A DNA stretch of 64,000 nucleotides from Mycobacterium parmense (lineage in GTDB: Bacteria > Actinomycetota > Actinomycetes > Mycobacteriales > Mycobacteriaceae). Positions within the stretch are counted from its first letter, which is position 1, and each line of letters opens with the position of its first letter. Under the pieces are notes generated by a model. That model saw only the letters and a list, made by a program, of their open reading frames with translations, was not told where the DNA came from and did no database searches. Below are positions 47,411-56,506 of the stretch, piece by piece. The translations under genes were made by a program, and so were the position numbers. The stretch lies in assembly GCF_010730575.1 (NCBI RefSeq), contig NZ_AP022614.1:3038001-3102000 (forward strand). Direction: 5' to 3'.

Positions 47411-48301
47411 TCAGCGCCGCCCTTCTGCCAGCTTCCGACGTACCGCGTTGCGCACCATCAGCCGCGACCGCATGGCCAGCGACGCGCGCAGCGTCCAGCG
47501 CAGCGGCGCGCGCCGCCAGCCGGCGTGCCGATCGGCCAGGAAGAGATACGTGCTGCGGTGGTGGGCGGCGAGGTGGCTGGCCGGGTCGTGGCCGGTGGAG
47601 TGACCCTTGTGGTGCAGCACCTCGGCCGAGGGCGCGTAGACGCTCAGCCAGCCGGCCCGGCCGAGCCGGTCGCCGAGGTCGACGTCCTCCATGTACATGA
47701 AGTAGCGCTCGTCGAACCCGCCGATCTCACTGAACGCGCAACGCCGCACCAGAAGGCAGGATCCCGACAGCCACCCCACCGGGCGCTCGCTGGGCTCCTG
47801 GCGCTCCTGGCGGTACGCCGCCGTCCAGGGATTGCGCTTCCAGAGGGGACCGACGACGGCGTGCATGCCGCCGCGAAGCAGGCTGGGCTGGTGGCGCGCC
47901 GACGGGTACACCGACCCGTCGGGATCGCGGATCAGCGGGCCCAGCGCGCCGGCGCGCGGCCAGCGGGTGGCGGCCTCCAGCAGGGCGTCGATGCTGCCGG
48001 GTCCCCACTGCACGTCCGGGTTGGCGATGATCACCCAGTCCCGGTCCTCTTCCGAACCCTGGTCGAGCTGCGCCACCGCCCGGTTGATCGCGGTGCCGTA
48101 GCCGACGTTGCCGCCGGTGTGGAAGAGGCGGACGTTCGGGTAGCGCTCCACCGCCGCCTCCGGGGTGCCGTCGACCGAGCCGTTGTCGGCCAGCAGCACG
48201 CTCACCGGCCGCTCGGTGGCCATCGGCAACGAGGCCAGGAAACGCTCCAGATGGGGGCCCGGCGAGTAGGTCACCGTCACGACCGGCAGGACGTCAGTCA
48301 C
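47411..48301 (-). CDS. wbbL: Rhamnosyltransferase WbbL (arabinogalactan linker unit)
   Basis: A 296-residue GT2-family transferase adding L-rhamnose from dTDP-Rha to GlcNAc-PP-decaprenol, the second step of the linker joining arabinogalactan to peptidoglycan; essential in mycobacteria. The fold begins VVTVTYSPGPHLERFLASL, then VLLADNGSVDGTPEAA, VGYGTAINRAV, WVIIANPDVQWGPGSI (DxD-like acidic site), SGSCLLVRRCAFSEIGGFDERYFMYMEDVDLGDR (in pieces; the FDE...EDVDL acceptor motif) and a basic C-terminus. Start: GTG at 48301, overlapping the rmlD stop by 8 bases, so rmlD-wbbL-manC form one operon. Confidence 0.94.
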   Translation of the reverse strand: MTDVLPVVTVTYSPGPHLERFLASLPMATERPVSVLLADNGSVDGTPEAAVERYPNVRLFHTGGNVGYGTAINRAVAQLDQGSEEDRDWVIIANPDVQWGPGSIDALLEAATRWPRAGALGPLIRDPDGSVYPSARHQPSLLRGGMHAVVGPLWKRNPWTAAYRQERQEPSERPVGWLSGSCLLVRRCAFSEIGGFDERYFMYMEDVDLGDRLGRAGWLSVYAPSAEVLHHKGHSTGHDPASHLAAHHRSTYLFLADRHAGWRRAPLRWTLRASLAMRSRLMVRNAVRRKLAEGRR

Positions 48302-49208
48302 GCGTAGAGGGTAGCGGTCGCGGGCCGTCGGCGTCGGTCGCAGCGGCGGCCAGCGCCGCCACGAGCGCATCCCGCCAGGGCCGCAGCGGGGTCAGCCCCG
48401 CCGCGGCGGATTCGCGGCCCGACAGTGCCGAATAGGTGGGCCGCGGCGCCGGTCGCGGGAACTCGGCCGTGCTGACCGGGTGCACGCGCGACGGGTCGGC
48501 GCCGCACTCCTCGAAGATCGCGCGGGTCTGCTCGAACCGGGAGCACGCGCCCTCGTTGGCCGCGTGCAGGATGGGGCCGGGCACGCCGTCGTCGACGATC
48601 TGCAGCAGCGCGGCGGCGAGGTCGGCGACGTAGGTCGGCGAGCCGGTCTGGTCGTCGACCACGTTCACCGGCTTGTCGCCGCCGGCCAGCCGGCGCATGA
48701 CGGCGACGAAATCCTTGCCGGTGCCGCCGGTGTAGACCCAGGCGGTGCGGACCACGACGCAATTGGAGGCGTCCGGGTACGCCTCTTGCACGGCCCGTTC
48801 GCCTGCGAGCTTGCTCAGGCCGTACACCCCGTGCGCGTCGGTGGGGTCGCTGGGCTCGTACGGGCGGGGCTGCGCCCCGCCGAAGTCGCCGCTGAACACG
48901 TAGTCGGTGGACACGTGGATCAGCCGGGCGCCGGCGCGGGCGCAGGCCTTCGCGATGTGACCCGGGCCCTCGGCGTTGACCGCGTAGGCGCGGGCCTCGT
49001 CGCTCTCGGCTCCGTCGACGTCGGTGTAGGCGGCGCAGTTGATCACGACGTCGCCGCGCCCGACCAGCCGTTCGGCGGCGGCCGCATCGGTGATGTCCCA
49101 CTGCGACGACGTGCACGCGACCGTGTCGCGTCCCTGACCGGCGGCCAGCGACGCCAGGCAGGCACCCAGCTGACCACCGCCTCCGGCTATGACAATGCGT
49201 CCCGACAT
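48294..49208 (-). CDS. rmlD: dTDP-4-dehydrorhamnose reductase
   Basis: A 304-residue extended SDR catalysing the last step to dTDP-L-rhamnose, NADPH-dependent. Motifs: IVIAGGGGQLGACLASLA (dinucleotide site), INCAAYTDVDGAE, HVSTDYVFSGDF (catalytic Thr/Asp region), GVYGLSKLAGERAV (YxxxK: Tyr and Lys present) and VVRTAWVYTGGTGKDFVAVM. The ATG at 49208 faces the LCP gene 78 bases away. Product feeds WbbL directly. Length matches Rv3266c. Confidence 0.96.
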   Translation of the reverse strand: MSGRIVIAGGGGQLGACLASLAAGQGRDTVACTSSQWDITDAAAAERLVGRGDVVINCAAYTDVDGAESDEARAYAVNAEGPGHIAKACARAGARLIHVSTDYVFSGDFGGAQPRPYEPSDPTDAHGVYGLSKLAGERAVQEAYPDASNCVVVRTAWVYTGGTGKDFVAVMRRLAGGDKPVNVVDDQTGSPTYVADLAAALLQIVDDGVPGPILHAANEGACSRFEQTRAIFEECGADPSRVHPVSTAEFPRPAPRPTYSALSGRESAAAGLTPLRPWRDALVAALAAAATDADGPRPLPSTRD

Positions 49209-49286
49209 GGCATCGAGTTTGGCACGGGCCGGGCACGCCGGGGATCGCTACCCGTGAAGCAGCTGGGCCGCAAGTAATCTAGTGGG

Positions 49287-50756
49287 ATGCCTGTGCAACG
49301 TGTGATTCGTGTGGTTGCCGCTGCGCTGACCCTCGTGGTGGTCCTGGGCACCGGGGTCGCGTGGAGCAATGTCCGGTCCTTCGAAGACGGCATCTTCCAC
49401 ATGTCCGCGGCCTCGCTCGGCAAAGGCGGCGACGACGGCGCGATCGACATCCTGCTGGTCGGGCTCGACAGCCGCACCGACGCGCACGGCAACCCGCTCT
49501 CGCAGGAGGAGCTCGAGACCCTGCGCGCCGGCGACGAGGAAGCCACGAACACCGACACGATCATCCTGATCCGGATCCCCAACAACGGGAAGTCGGCGAC
49601 CGCGATCTCGATCCCCCGCGACTCCTACGTCCAGGCCCCGGGCCTGGGCAAGACCAAGATCAACGGCGTCTACGGCCAGACGCGCGAGGCGAAGCGGGCC
49701 AACCTGGTCAAGGCCGGCGACTCCGCTCAGGACGCCGCGGCGCAGGGCACCCAGGCCGGGCGGGACGCCCTGATCAAGACCGTCGCCGACCTCACCGGCG
49801 TCACCGTCGACCACTATGCCGAGATCGGGCTGCTCGGCTTCGCCTTGATCACCGACGCGCTCGGCGGCGTCGACGTCTGCCTCAAAGAGCCGGTGTTCGA
49901 ACCGCTGTCGGGCGCGGACTTCCCCGCCGGCCAGCAGCGGCTGTCCGGCCCGGAGGCGCTGAGCTTCGTCCGCCAGCGCCACGAGCTGCCGCGCGGTGAC
50001 CTCGACCGGGTGGTCCGCCAGCAGGTGGTGATGGCCTCGCTGGCTCACCGGGTGATCTCCGGCCAGACGTTGTCCAGCCCCGCGACGATCAAGCGGCTGG
50101 AGGCGGCGGTCCAGCGCTCGGTGGTGATCTCGGCGGGCTGGGACGTCATGGACTTCGTCCAGCAGATGCAGAAGCTGGCCGGCGGCAACGTCGCCTTCGC
50201 CACCATCCCGGTGCTCGACGGGGCCGGCTGGAGCGACGACGGCATGCAGAGCGTGGTGCGGGTGGACCCGCACCAGGTGCAGGAGTGGGTCGGGAGCCTG
50301 CTGCACGACCAGGAGCAGGGCAAGACCGAGCAGATCGCCTACACCCCCGACAAGACCACCGCCAGCGTGGTCAACGACACCGACATCAACGGGCTGGCGG
50401 CATCGGTGTCGCAAGTGCTGACGTCCAAGGGCTTCGCCACCGGCACCGTCGGCAACAACGACGGCGGCCACGTCAAGGCCAGCCAGGTGCGGGCGGCCAA
50501 GGGCGACGACCTGGGCGCGCAGCAGATCTCCAAGGAGCTGGGTGGCCTGCCGGTGGTCCCGGACCCCTCGCTGGCACCGGGATCGGTCCGGGTGGTGCTG
50601 GCCAACGACTACACCGGCCCGGGCTCCGGGCTTTCCGACGGCGGCCTGGTGAGCGCCGCCGCGGTGTCCAAAGCCGGAGGGGCGGCCGACCCGAACGTTC
50701 CGGCGCCCTCACCGATCCTGACCGCCGGCTCCGACAAGCCGGAGTGCATCAACTGA
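49287..50756 (+). CDS. lcp1: LytR-CpsA-Psr ligase Lcp1 (Rv3267 ortholog)
   Basis: A 489-residue membrane-anchored enzyme. A single N-terminal helix (VIRVVAAALTLVVVLGTGVAW) leaves the protein outside the membrane. The LCP domain follows: ILLVGLDSRTDAHG, TNTDTIILIRIPNNGK, ISIPRDSYVQAPGLGKTKING (catalytic Arg/Asp), YAEIGLLGFALITDALGGVDV and LSFVRQRHELPRGDLDRVVRQQ. A LytR C-terminal domain (from about residue 360; ASVVNDTDINGLAASV) ends the protein. It transfers arabinogalactan from its decaprenyl carrier to peptidoglycan muramic acid (established for Rv3267). It is divergent from rmlD/wbbL, which build the linker. Confidence 0.94.
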   Translation: MPVQRVIRVVAAALTLVVVLGTGVAWSNVRSFEDGIFHMSAASLGKGGDDGAIDILLVGLDSRTDAHGNPLSQEELETLRAGDEEATNTDTIILIRIPNNGKSATAISIPRDSYVQAPGLGKTKINGVYGQTREAKRANLVKAGDSAQDAAAQGTQAGRDALIKTVADLTGVTVDHYAEIGLLGFALITDALGGVDVCLKEPVFEPLSGADFPAGQQRLSGPEALSFVRQRHELPRGDLDRVVRQQVVMASLAHRVISGQTLSSPATIKRLEAAVQRSVVISAGWDVMDFVQQMQKLAGGNVAFATIPVLDGAGWSDDGMQSVVRVDPHQVQEWVGSLLHDQEQGKTEQIAYTPDKTTASVVNDTDINGLAASVSQVLTSKGFATGTVGNNDGGHVKASQVRAAKGDDLGAQQISKELGGLPVVPDPSLAPGSVRVVLANDYTGPGSGLSDGGLVSAAAVSKAGGAADPNVPAPSPILTAGSDKPECIN

Positions 50757-51475
50757 ACACGCTGTCCGGCGCCATCCTGGGCCCGATGTTGCGGGCCGAC
50801 CCCGTCGGTCCGCGCATCACCTATTACGACGACGCGACCGGCGAGCGCATCGAGTTGTCGGCGGCGACGCTGGCCAACTGGGCCGCCAAGACCGGCAACC
50901 TGCTGCGCGACGAGTTGGGGGCCGGGCCGGGCAGCCGGGTCGCGGTGCTCCTGCCGGCGCACTGGCAGACGGCGGCGGTGCTGTTCGGTGTGTGGTGGAT
51001 CGGGGCCGAGGCGGTACTCGGGGTGGGCCCCGCGGACCCCGCCGCGGACGTGGCCCTGTGCACCGTCGAAAGGCTCGACGAGGCGGACGAAGCGGCGCCG
51101 GGGGGCGAGGTGGCCGTGCTGTCCCTGGACGCGTTCGGCCGCCCGGTGGCCGGCCTGCCCGTCGGCGTCACCGACTACGCGACGGCGGTGCGGGTGCACG
51201 GCGACCAGATCGTCGCCGAAGACCACCCGGGTCCGGCGCTGGCCGGCCGATCGGTCGACGAGGTCCTCGCGGATTGCGAAAGCGCCGCTGCGGCAAGGGA
51301 TTTGACCGCCAAGGACCGGGTGCTCTCGAGCGCGTCGTGGTCCGGGCCGGGCGAGCTGGTGGACGGCCTGCTAGCGGTCCTGGCCGTGGGCGCGTCGCTG
51401 GTGCAGGTGGCCAATCCCGACCCGTCGGCGCTGCAGCGCCGCATGGAGTCCGAGAAGGTCACGCGGGTGCTGTAG
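50744..51475 (+). CDS. TIGR03089 family protein (Rv3268 ortholog)
   Basis: A protein of about 243 residues resembling the N-terminal lobe of AMP-dependent ligases, without the adenylation loop: ITYYDDATGERIELSAATLA, WAAKTGNLLRDELGAGPGSR, VAVLLPAHWQTAAVLFGVWW. The C-terminal part ends in VQVANPDPSALQRRMESEKV, so it is a truncated ANL-like fold conserved as such in actinobacteria (TIGR03089) and probably not a working ligase. The start is uncertain: GTG at 50744 overlaps lcp1 by 13 bases, an ATG at 50786 would shorten it, and the annotated homolog begins near LNTLSG. Function unknown; coupling to lcp1 suggests an envelope role. Confidence 0.75.
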   Translation: MHQLNTLSGAILGPMLRADPVGPRITYYDDATGERIELSAATLANWAAKTGNLLRDELGAGPGSRVAVLLPAHWQTAAVLFGVWWIGAEAVLGVGPADPAADVALCTVERLDEADEAAPGGEVAVLSLDAFGRPVAGLPVGVTDYATAVRVHGDQIVAEDHPGPALAGRSVDEVLADCESAAAARDLTAKDRVLSSASWSGPGELVDGLLAVLAVGASLVQVANPDPSALQRRMESEKVTRVL

Positions 51476-51493
51476 GTGTATTCGCCGGGAATA

Positions 51494-51526
51494 CATATTG
51501 ATATCGCAATATGCCAATGTTAACGT
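51494..51526 (+). promoter_or_regulatory. Palindromic promoter/operator of pacL1-ctpC
   Basis: A perfect inverted repeat CATATTG (51494-51500), ATATCG, CAATATG (51507-51513) sits in a short AT-rich stretch. TTGATA (51498-51503) and TAACGT (51521-51526) are 17 bases apart and could be the -35 and -10 of the pacL1 promoter, so a protein on the palindrome would cover the -35. AT-rich palindromes of this kind are typical sites for ArsR/SmtB-type metal sensors. The regulator of this operon is not identifiable in the window. Confidence 0.6.
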
Positions 51527-51554
51527 CGTGGCAATCGACGAGGAGGTTCCCACA

Positions 51555-51836
51555 ATGGCGGCGTACGGGCTCTTGGCGAAAGCGGCATCGACGGTGGCCA
51601 CCGGCCTGGTCGGGGTGACGGCCTACGAGCTGGTGCGCAAGGCGGTGGCCAGGGCGCCGCTGCACGAGACCGCGGTCTCGGCGGCCGAACTCGGGCTGCG
51701 CGGGACCCGCAAGGCGGAGGAGGCGGCGGAGTCGGCGCGGCTCAAGCTCGCCGACGTCATGGCCGAGGCCCGCGAACGCATCGGCGAGGAAGCCCCCACC
51801 CCGTCGGTCACCGACGCCCACCAGCACGACCACTGA
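51555..51836 (+). CDS. pacL1: Zinc chaperone/scaffold PacL1 (DUF1490; Rv3269 ortholog)
   Basis: A 93-residue DUF1490 protein. An N-terminal hydrophobic helix (YGLLAKAASTVATGLVGVTA) anchors it in the membrane; a long charged helix, EEAAESARLKLADVMAEARE, follows; the C-terminus is the metal site DAHQHDH (residues 87-93), matching the DxHxHxH tail of M. tuberculosis PacL1. PacL1 clusters with and stabilises the P-ATPase CtpC and binds Zn (established). Start: ATG at 51555, eight bases after AGGAGG. ctpC begins 15 bases downstream, so they are co-transcribed. Confidence 0.95.
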   Translation: MAAYGLLAKAASTVATGLVGVTAYELVRKAVARAPLHETAVSAAELGLRGTRKAEEAAESARLKLADVMAEARERIGEEAPTPSVTDAHQHDH

Positions 51837-51850
51837 TCGGGCGGGCGGAC

Positions 51851-54037
51851 GTGTCCCTCGCCCTGGTCGTCGACGATTCCCCGTCCAACGACCCCGCGTT
51901 GCGGGTGATCTCGGATGCCGCGGGACGCATGCGGGTGTCGGTCGACTGGGTGCGCGGCGATTCCCGGCGCGCCGTGGCCGTCGAGGAGTCCGTCGCCCAC
52001 CAGGCCGGCGTGCGCGCGGTACACGCCTACCCGCGCACCGGCTCCGTCGTCGTCTGGTACTCGCCGCGGCGCGCCGACCGGCCCGCGGTGCTGGCGGCGA
52101 TCGGCGCCGCCGCGCGCGTCGCCCCCGAGCTCATCCCGGCGCGGGCCCCGCACTCGGACGAGATCCGCAACGCCGACGTGCTGCGCATGGTCGTCGGCGG
52201 CGCGGCGCTGGCCCTGCTGGGCGTGCGGCGCTACGTGTTCGCGCGGCCGGCGCTGCTCGGACCGAACGGGCGGGTCCTGGCGACCGGCGTCACCGTCTTC
52301 ACCGGCTATCCGTTCCTGCGCGGGGCGCTGCGCTCCCTGCGCTCGGGGCGCGCCGGCACCGACGCGCTGGTGTCGGCCGCGACCGTGGCCAGCCTGGTGC
52401 TGCGCGAGAACGTCGTCGCCCTGACCGTGCTGTGGCTGCTCAACATCGGCGAGTACCTGCAGGACCTGACGCTGCGCCGGACCCGGCGCGCCATCTCCGA
52501 GCTGCTGCGCGGTAGCCGGGACACGGCGTGGATCCGCCTGACGGACGGGCCGCAGGCCGGCACCGAAGTCCAGGTACCCACCGACAGCCTGCAGATCGGC
52601 GACGAGGTGGTGGTGCACGACCACGTCGCCATTCCGGTCGACGGCGAGGTCGTCGACGGCGAGGCGATCGTCAACCAGTCCGCGATCACCGGCGAGAACC
52701 TGCCGGTCAGCGTCGTGGCGGGTGCACATGTGCACGCGGGCTCGGTGGTGGTGCGCGGCCGTTTGGTGGTGCGCGCCCAGGCCGTCGGCAACCAGACGGC
52801 CATCGGCCGCATCATCGCCCGCGTCGAGGAGGCCCAGCACGACCGGGCGCCCATCCAGACGGTGGGCGAGACCTTCTCCCGCCGGTTCGTGCCCACGTCG
52901 TTCATCGTGTCCGCGCTGACCCTGGCCGTCACCGGTGACGTCCGCCGCGCGATGACGATGCTGTTGGTCGCCTGCCCGTGCGCGGTCGGCCTGGCCACGC
53001 CGACCGCGATCAGCGCCGCGATCGGCAACGGCGCCCGCCGCGGCATGCTGATCAAGGGCGGCTCCCACCTGGAGCGGGCCGGGCGGGTCGACGCGATCGT
53101 CTTCGACAAGACCGGGACGTTGACCGTCGGGCGCCCCGTGGTCACCAACATCGTTGCGATGCACAAAGATTGGGAGCCCGAGCAGGTGCTGGCCTACGCG
53201 GCCAGCTCGGAGATCCACTCGCGGCACCCGCTGGCCGAGGCGGTGATCCGCTCGACGGAGGAACGCCACATCAGCATCCCGCCGCACGAGGAGTGCGAGG
53301 TCCTGGTGGGCCTGGGCATGCGGACCTGGGCCGACGGCCGGACCCTGCTGCTGGGCAGCCCGTCGCTGCTGCGCTCGGAGAAGGTCCGGGTGTCGAAGAA
53401 GGCGTCGGAATGGGTGGACCGGCTGCGGCGCCAGGCCGAGACACCGCTGCTGCTGGCGGTGGACGGCACGCTGGTGGGGTTGATCAGCCTGCGCGACGAG
53501 GTGCGCGCCGAGGCGCCCGAGGTGCTCGAGCAGTTGCGGGCCGGCGGGGTGCGCCGAATCGTGATGCTCACCGGCGACCACCCCGAGATCGCCGAGGTCG
53601 TCGCCGGTGAACTCGGGATCGACGAGTGGCGGGCCGAAGTGATGCCCGAGGACAAGCTCGAGGTGGTACGCGAGCTGCAGGAAGCCGGCTTCATCGTCGG
53701 CATGGTCGGCGACGGCATCAACGACGCGCCGGCGCTGGCCGCTGCCGACATCGGCATCGCCATGGGTTTGGCCGGCACCGACGTCGCCGTCGAGACCGCC
53801 GACGTGGCGCTGGCCAACGACGACCTGCACCGCCTGCTCGACGTGCGGGACCTGGGTTCGCGCGCGGTGGACGTCATCCGGGAGAACTACGGAATGTCCA
53901 TCGCCGTCAACGCCGCCGGGCTGCTGATCGGGGCGGGCGGTGCGCTGTCCCCCGTGCTGGCCGCGATCCTGCACAACGCGTCCTCGGTGGCGGTGGTGGC
54001 CAACAGCTCCCGGCTGATCCGCTACCGGCTGGACTGA
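51851..54037 (+). CDS. ctpC: Zinc-exporting P1B-type ATPase CtpC
   Basis: A 728-residue heavy-metal P-type ATPase that exports Zn (and Mn) and protects mycobacteria from macrophage zinc poisoning. The N-terminal 100 residues form a degenerate metal-binding-like domain without CxxC. Then membrane helices; actuator with SAITGENLPV; the metal-site CPC motif (Cys375-Pro-Cys377) in LLVACPCAVGLATP; phosphorylation site Asp419 in DKTGTLT; nucleotide domain SRHPLAEAV and GLGMRTWADG; hinge MVGDGINDAPAL; last helices to the C-terminus. Start: GTG at 51851. Partner PacL1 is upstream. Confidence 0.96.
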   Translation: MSLALVVDDSPSNDPALRVISDAAGRMRVSVDWVRGDSRRAVAVEESVAHQAGVRAVHAYPRTGSVVVWYSPRRADRPAVLAAIGAAARVAPELIPARAPHSDEIRNADVLRMVVGGAALALLGVRRYVFARPALLGPNGRVLATGVTVFTGYPFLRGALRSLRSGRAGTDALVSAATVASLVLRENVVALTVLWLLNIGEYLQDLTLRRTRRAISELLRGSRDTAWIRLTDGPQAGTEVQVPTDSLQIGDEVVVHDHVAIPVDGEVVDGEAIVNQSAITGENLPVSVVAGAHVHAGSVVVRGRLVVRAQAVGNQTAIGRIIARVEEAQHDRAPIQTVGETFSRRFVPTSFIVSALTLAVTGDVRRAMTMLLVACPCAVGLATPTAISAAIGNGARRGMLIKGGSHLERAGRVDAIVFDKTGTLTVGRPVVTNIVAMHKDWEPEQVLAYAASSEIHSRHPLAEAVIRSTEERHISIPPHEECEVLVGLGMRTWADGRTLLLGSPSLLRSEKVRVSKKASEWVDRLRRQAETPLLLAVDGTLVGLISLRDEVRAEAPEVLEQLRAGGVRRIVMLTGDHPEIAEVVAGELGIDEWRAEVMPEDKLEVVRELQEAGFIVGMVGDGINDAPALAAADIGIAMGLAGTDVAVETADVALANDDLHRLLDVRDLGSRAVDVIRENYGMSIAVNAAGLLIGAGGALSPVLAAILHNASSVAVVANSSRLIRYRLD

Positions 54038-54046
54038 CCGGCGGCA

Positions 54047-54703
54047 CTAACAGCCGCAGTCGTGGCCGCGCCAGGCCCGAACGCCCTGCCACGCGGCGAC
54101 GCCGGCGATGCCCAGCCCGACCGCCGGGTCGATCCGCCAGCCGCCGGACCACAGCGCCGCGGCGGCCAGGCCGACCAGCACCCCGGCCGCCTGGGCGGCG
54201 CACAGATAGTTCTGGATGCCTTCGGCTTCGGTGGCTCCCGAGTCCAGCCGCTCGCCCAACCGGCGGTTGGCCCGCCCCAGGATCGGCATGAGCAGCAGCC
54301 CGGCGGCCGTCAGCGCGATGCCGATCACCGACGTCTCGGCGTGGTGCCCACCGGTCAACTCCCGAAGGGATTCGGCGGCTATGTAGGGGGCGGTCAGCCA
54401 GAACGACACCGCCACGCCGCGCTGCGCGCGCCGCTCGGCGTGCTGCGAGAAGGTGCGGGCTCCGCTGAAGCGCCACACCACCATCGCGCTGGCCAGGGCC
54501 TCGGACACCCCACCGAGCGCCCACCCGGTGAGTGCGACGGACCCGACAGCCAGGCCCTGCCACAGCCCGACCACACCCTCGACGAGCACGACCGCCAGGC
54601 TGACCCACGCCAGCCGGCGCGCCCACTCGGCGCTGCGCTGCCAGCCGATGTCGAGCGGCGCGCTGACGGCGCAGTCACCGGCGAGGGCGGAGGAAATGGC
54701 CAT
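54047..54703 (-). CDS. Cation-efflux-like membrane protein (Rv3271c ortholog)
   Basis: A 218-residue integral membrane protein with five or six helices, among them RLAWVSLAVVLVEGVVGLW, IGIALTAAGLLLMPIL and AAGVLVGLAAAALWSGG. It resembles the membrane domain of CDF-type transporters: GVSEALASAMVVWRFSGART sits where CDF proteins have the H/D metal site, and EAEGIQNYLCAAQAAGV carries a second acidic/cysteine cluster. There is no cytosolic C-terminal CDF domain, and a short HDCGC ends the protein. It converges on ctpC, 9 bases away; together they suggest metal handling (inference). Confidence 0.75.
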   Translation of the reverse strand: MAISSALAGDCAVSAPLDIGWQRSAEWARRLAWVSLAVVLVEGVVGLWQGLAVGSVALTGWALGGVSEALASAMVVWRFSGARTFSQHAERRAQRGVAVSFWLTAPYIAAESLRELTGGHHAETSVIGIALTAAGLLLMPILGRANRRLGERLDSGATEAEGIQNYLCAAQAAGVLVGLAAAALWSGGWRIDPAVGLGIAGVAAWQGVRAWRGHDCGC

Positions 54704-54767
54704 CGCCCGAGGCTAGCCGCGATCACGCACCCGCCGGGCAAAGACACCCGGCGGTTACACAACCGTG

Positions 54768-56375
54768 TCATACCCGGCTGTTCAGCACCCGCTTGAGCAC
54801 CTTGCCGCCCGCGTTGCGGGGCAGCTCGTCGAGGAACACGACGTCGCGCGGAACCTTGAACCGCGCCAACCGGTTTCGCACGAATTCCTTGATCTCCTGC
54901 TCGGTGGGCGCCGCGTCCGGGCGCGCCACGACATAGGCGCGCAGCCGCTGACCGAACTCCTCGTCGTCGACCCCCACCACGGCGGCGTCGGCGAGGCCGG
55001 GGTGATGCGCCAGCGCCTCCTCGACCTCTCCCGGGTAGACGTTCTCCCCACCGGAGACGATCATGTCGTCGTCGCGGCCGTCGATGAACAGCCGGCCGTG
55101 CCGGTCGAAGTGGCCGACGTCGCCGGTGGACATCAGCCCCATGATCGACTCCTTGGTGCCGCCGCCGGTGTAGCCCTCGAAGGCCAGCACGTTGCCCACG
55201 AAGATGCGCCCCGGCGTGCCCGGCGGGGCCTCGTGCCGGTCGTCGGTGAAAACCTTGACCACCGAGCCGGGCACCACCGCGCCCACGCACCCCGGCTCGG
55301 CCGCCAGGTCGGCGGGGGTGGCGATGGTGGCGTAGGCGACCTCGGTGGACCCGTACATGTTGTAGACCACCGGCCCCAGCGCACGCATCGCGCGGGTGGC
55401 CAGCGCGGCGCCCAGCTGGGAGCCGCCCACGAACACGATGCGCAGCGACGACAGGTCGTGCTCGGCGAGGGCCTGCGGCCCGAGATCGAGGATGCGCCGC
55501 AACATGATCGGCACGACGATCATCGCGCTGGCCCGGTGCGCGGCCACGCCCGCCAGGGCCTGCCGCGGGTCGAAGTGGCGTCGCAGCACCAGGGTCGAGC
55601 CGAGCACCATCGCGTACATGGCGTGGCTGAAGCCCAGCGAATGAAACAGCGGCACACAGCATGCGGTGACTTCCCGCCCGCGGAACGGCACCTTGCCGAG
55701 CAGGCCGCCGACCGGTATCAGCGAGTAGGGCTCCGAGCGCGCGGCGCCCTTGGGCACCCCGGTCGTCCCACTGGTCAGGATGACGATCTTGGGCCGGCCC
55801 CCGGACGCGGGCGGCGGACGCGGGTCACCGTCGTCGATCAGCGCGTCGAGGGTGTCGGGGCCGGGGTCGTCCGCCCAGGCCCGGAACCGCCCCAGCCTCG
55901 GGCGAACGTCGGCGACGACGGCGGCGTACTCGTCGTCGTAGACCAGCATGTCGACGCCCTCGCGGGCCACCATCTCGGCGAGCTGCGCGCCGCCGAATCC
56001 GGTGTTGAGCAGCAGGACGCTCGCCCCGCATTTCCCGGCGGCGAACACCGACTCCACAAAGCCCCGGTGGTTACCGGCCAGGATCCCGACGCCGGCGCCC
56101 GGGCCGAGGCCGCGGCGGCGCCACTGGTGGGCAAGCGCGTTGGTGCGGTCGTCGAGTTCGCCGAAGCTCAGCGGCCCGCGCTCGTCGATCAGCGCCAGCC
56201 CGTCGCGGTCGCGTGCGGCGGTGATCACCGTCGCCGCCCCCAGCAGGCCGTAGCGGTCGAGTGCGCGCAGCACCGCCACCGCCCGGCCCGGCGGGATCCA
56301 GCGCAGCCCCCCGGACCGCGCGTACAGCAGCAACGACCAGACCTCCAACGCCGCACGCCTCACCCAGGTCCGCAC
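54768..56375 (-). CDS. Fatty-acyl-CoA synthetase (FadD-type)
   Basis: A 535-residue ANL-superfamily enzyme activating a carboxylate with ATP to the acyl-adenylate and then to acyl-CoA. Motifs: P-loop-like ILTSGTTGVPKGA, YNMYGSTEVAYATIATP (A5), STGDVGHFDRHGRLFIDGR (A7), MIVSGGENVYPGEVEEAL (A8) and the catalytic Lys in LPRNAGGKVLKRVL. It is close in size and layout to the FadD2/FadD12 group (medium- or long-chain). Start: ATG at 56375. Not present between Rv3271c and Rv3272 in M. tuberculosis as far as I recall, so an insertion here or loss there. Confidence 0.9.
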   Translation of the reverse strand: MRTWVRRAALEVWSLLLYARSGGLRWIPPGRAVAVLRALDRYGLLGAATVITAARDRDGLALIDERGPLSFGELDDRTNALAHQWRRRGLGPGAGVGILAGNHRGFVESVFAAGKCGASVLLLNTGFGGAQLAEMVAREGVDMLVYDDEYAAVVADVRPRLGRFRAWADDPGPDTLDALIDDGDPRPPPASGGRPKIVILTSGTTGVPKGAARSEPYSLIPVGGLLGKVPFRGREVTACCVPLFHSLGFSHAMYAMVLGSTLVLRRHFDPRQALAGVAAHRASAMIVVPIMLRRILDLGPQALAEHDLSSLRIVFVGGSQLGAALATRAMRALGPVVYNMYGSTEVAYATIATPADLAAEPGCVGAVVPGSVVKVFTDDRHEAPPGTPGRIFVGNVLAFEGYTGGGTKESIMGLMSTGDVGHFDRHGRLFIDGRDDDMIVSGGENVYPGEVEEALAHHPGLADAAVVGVDDEEFGQRLRAYVVARPDAAPTEQEIKEFVRNRLARFKVPRDVVFLDELPRNAGGKVLKRVLNSRV

Positions 56376-56506
56376 ACGCCGATGCTGTCGAACGACGCCG
56401 CGGCGGGTAAGGGCGCAACGCCCTCACCTGCGGGGCCTTTGGTCATCGGCGCCCCGTCGCGAAAGTCATTATTGTGACTAACGAGTCGACTGGAAGGACT
56501 TTTCGC

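Noticed and set aside
51623..53974. 783-codon minus-strand frame opposite ctpC
   Set aside because: Shadow of ctpC; composition dominated by Gly, Arg, His and Gln, typical of the antisense frame of high-GC genes.
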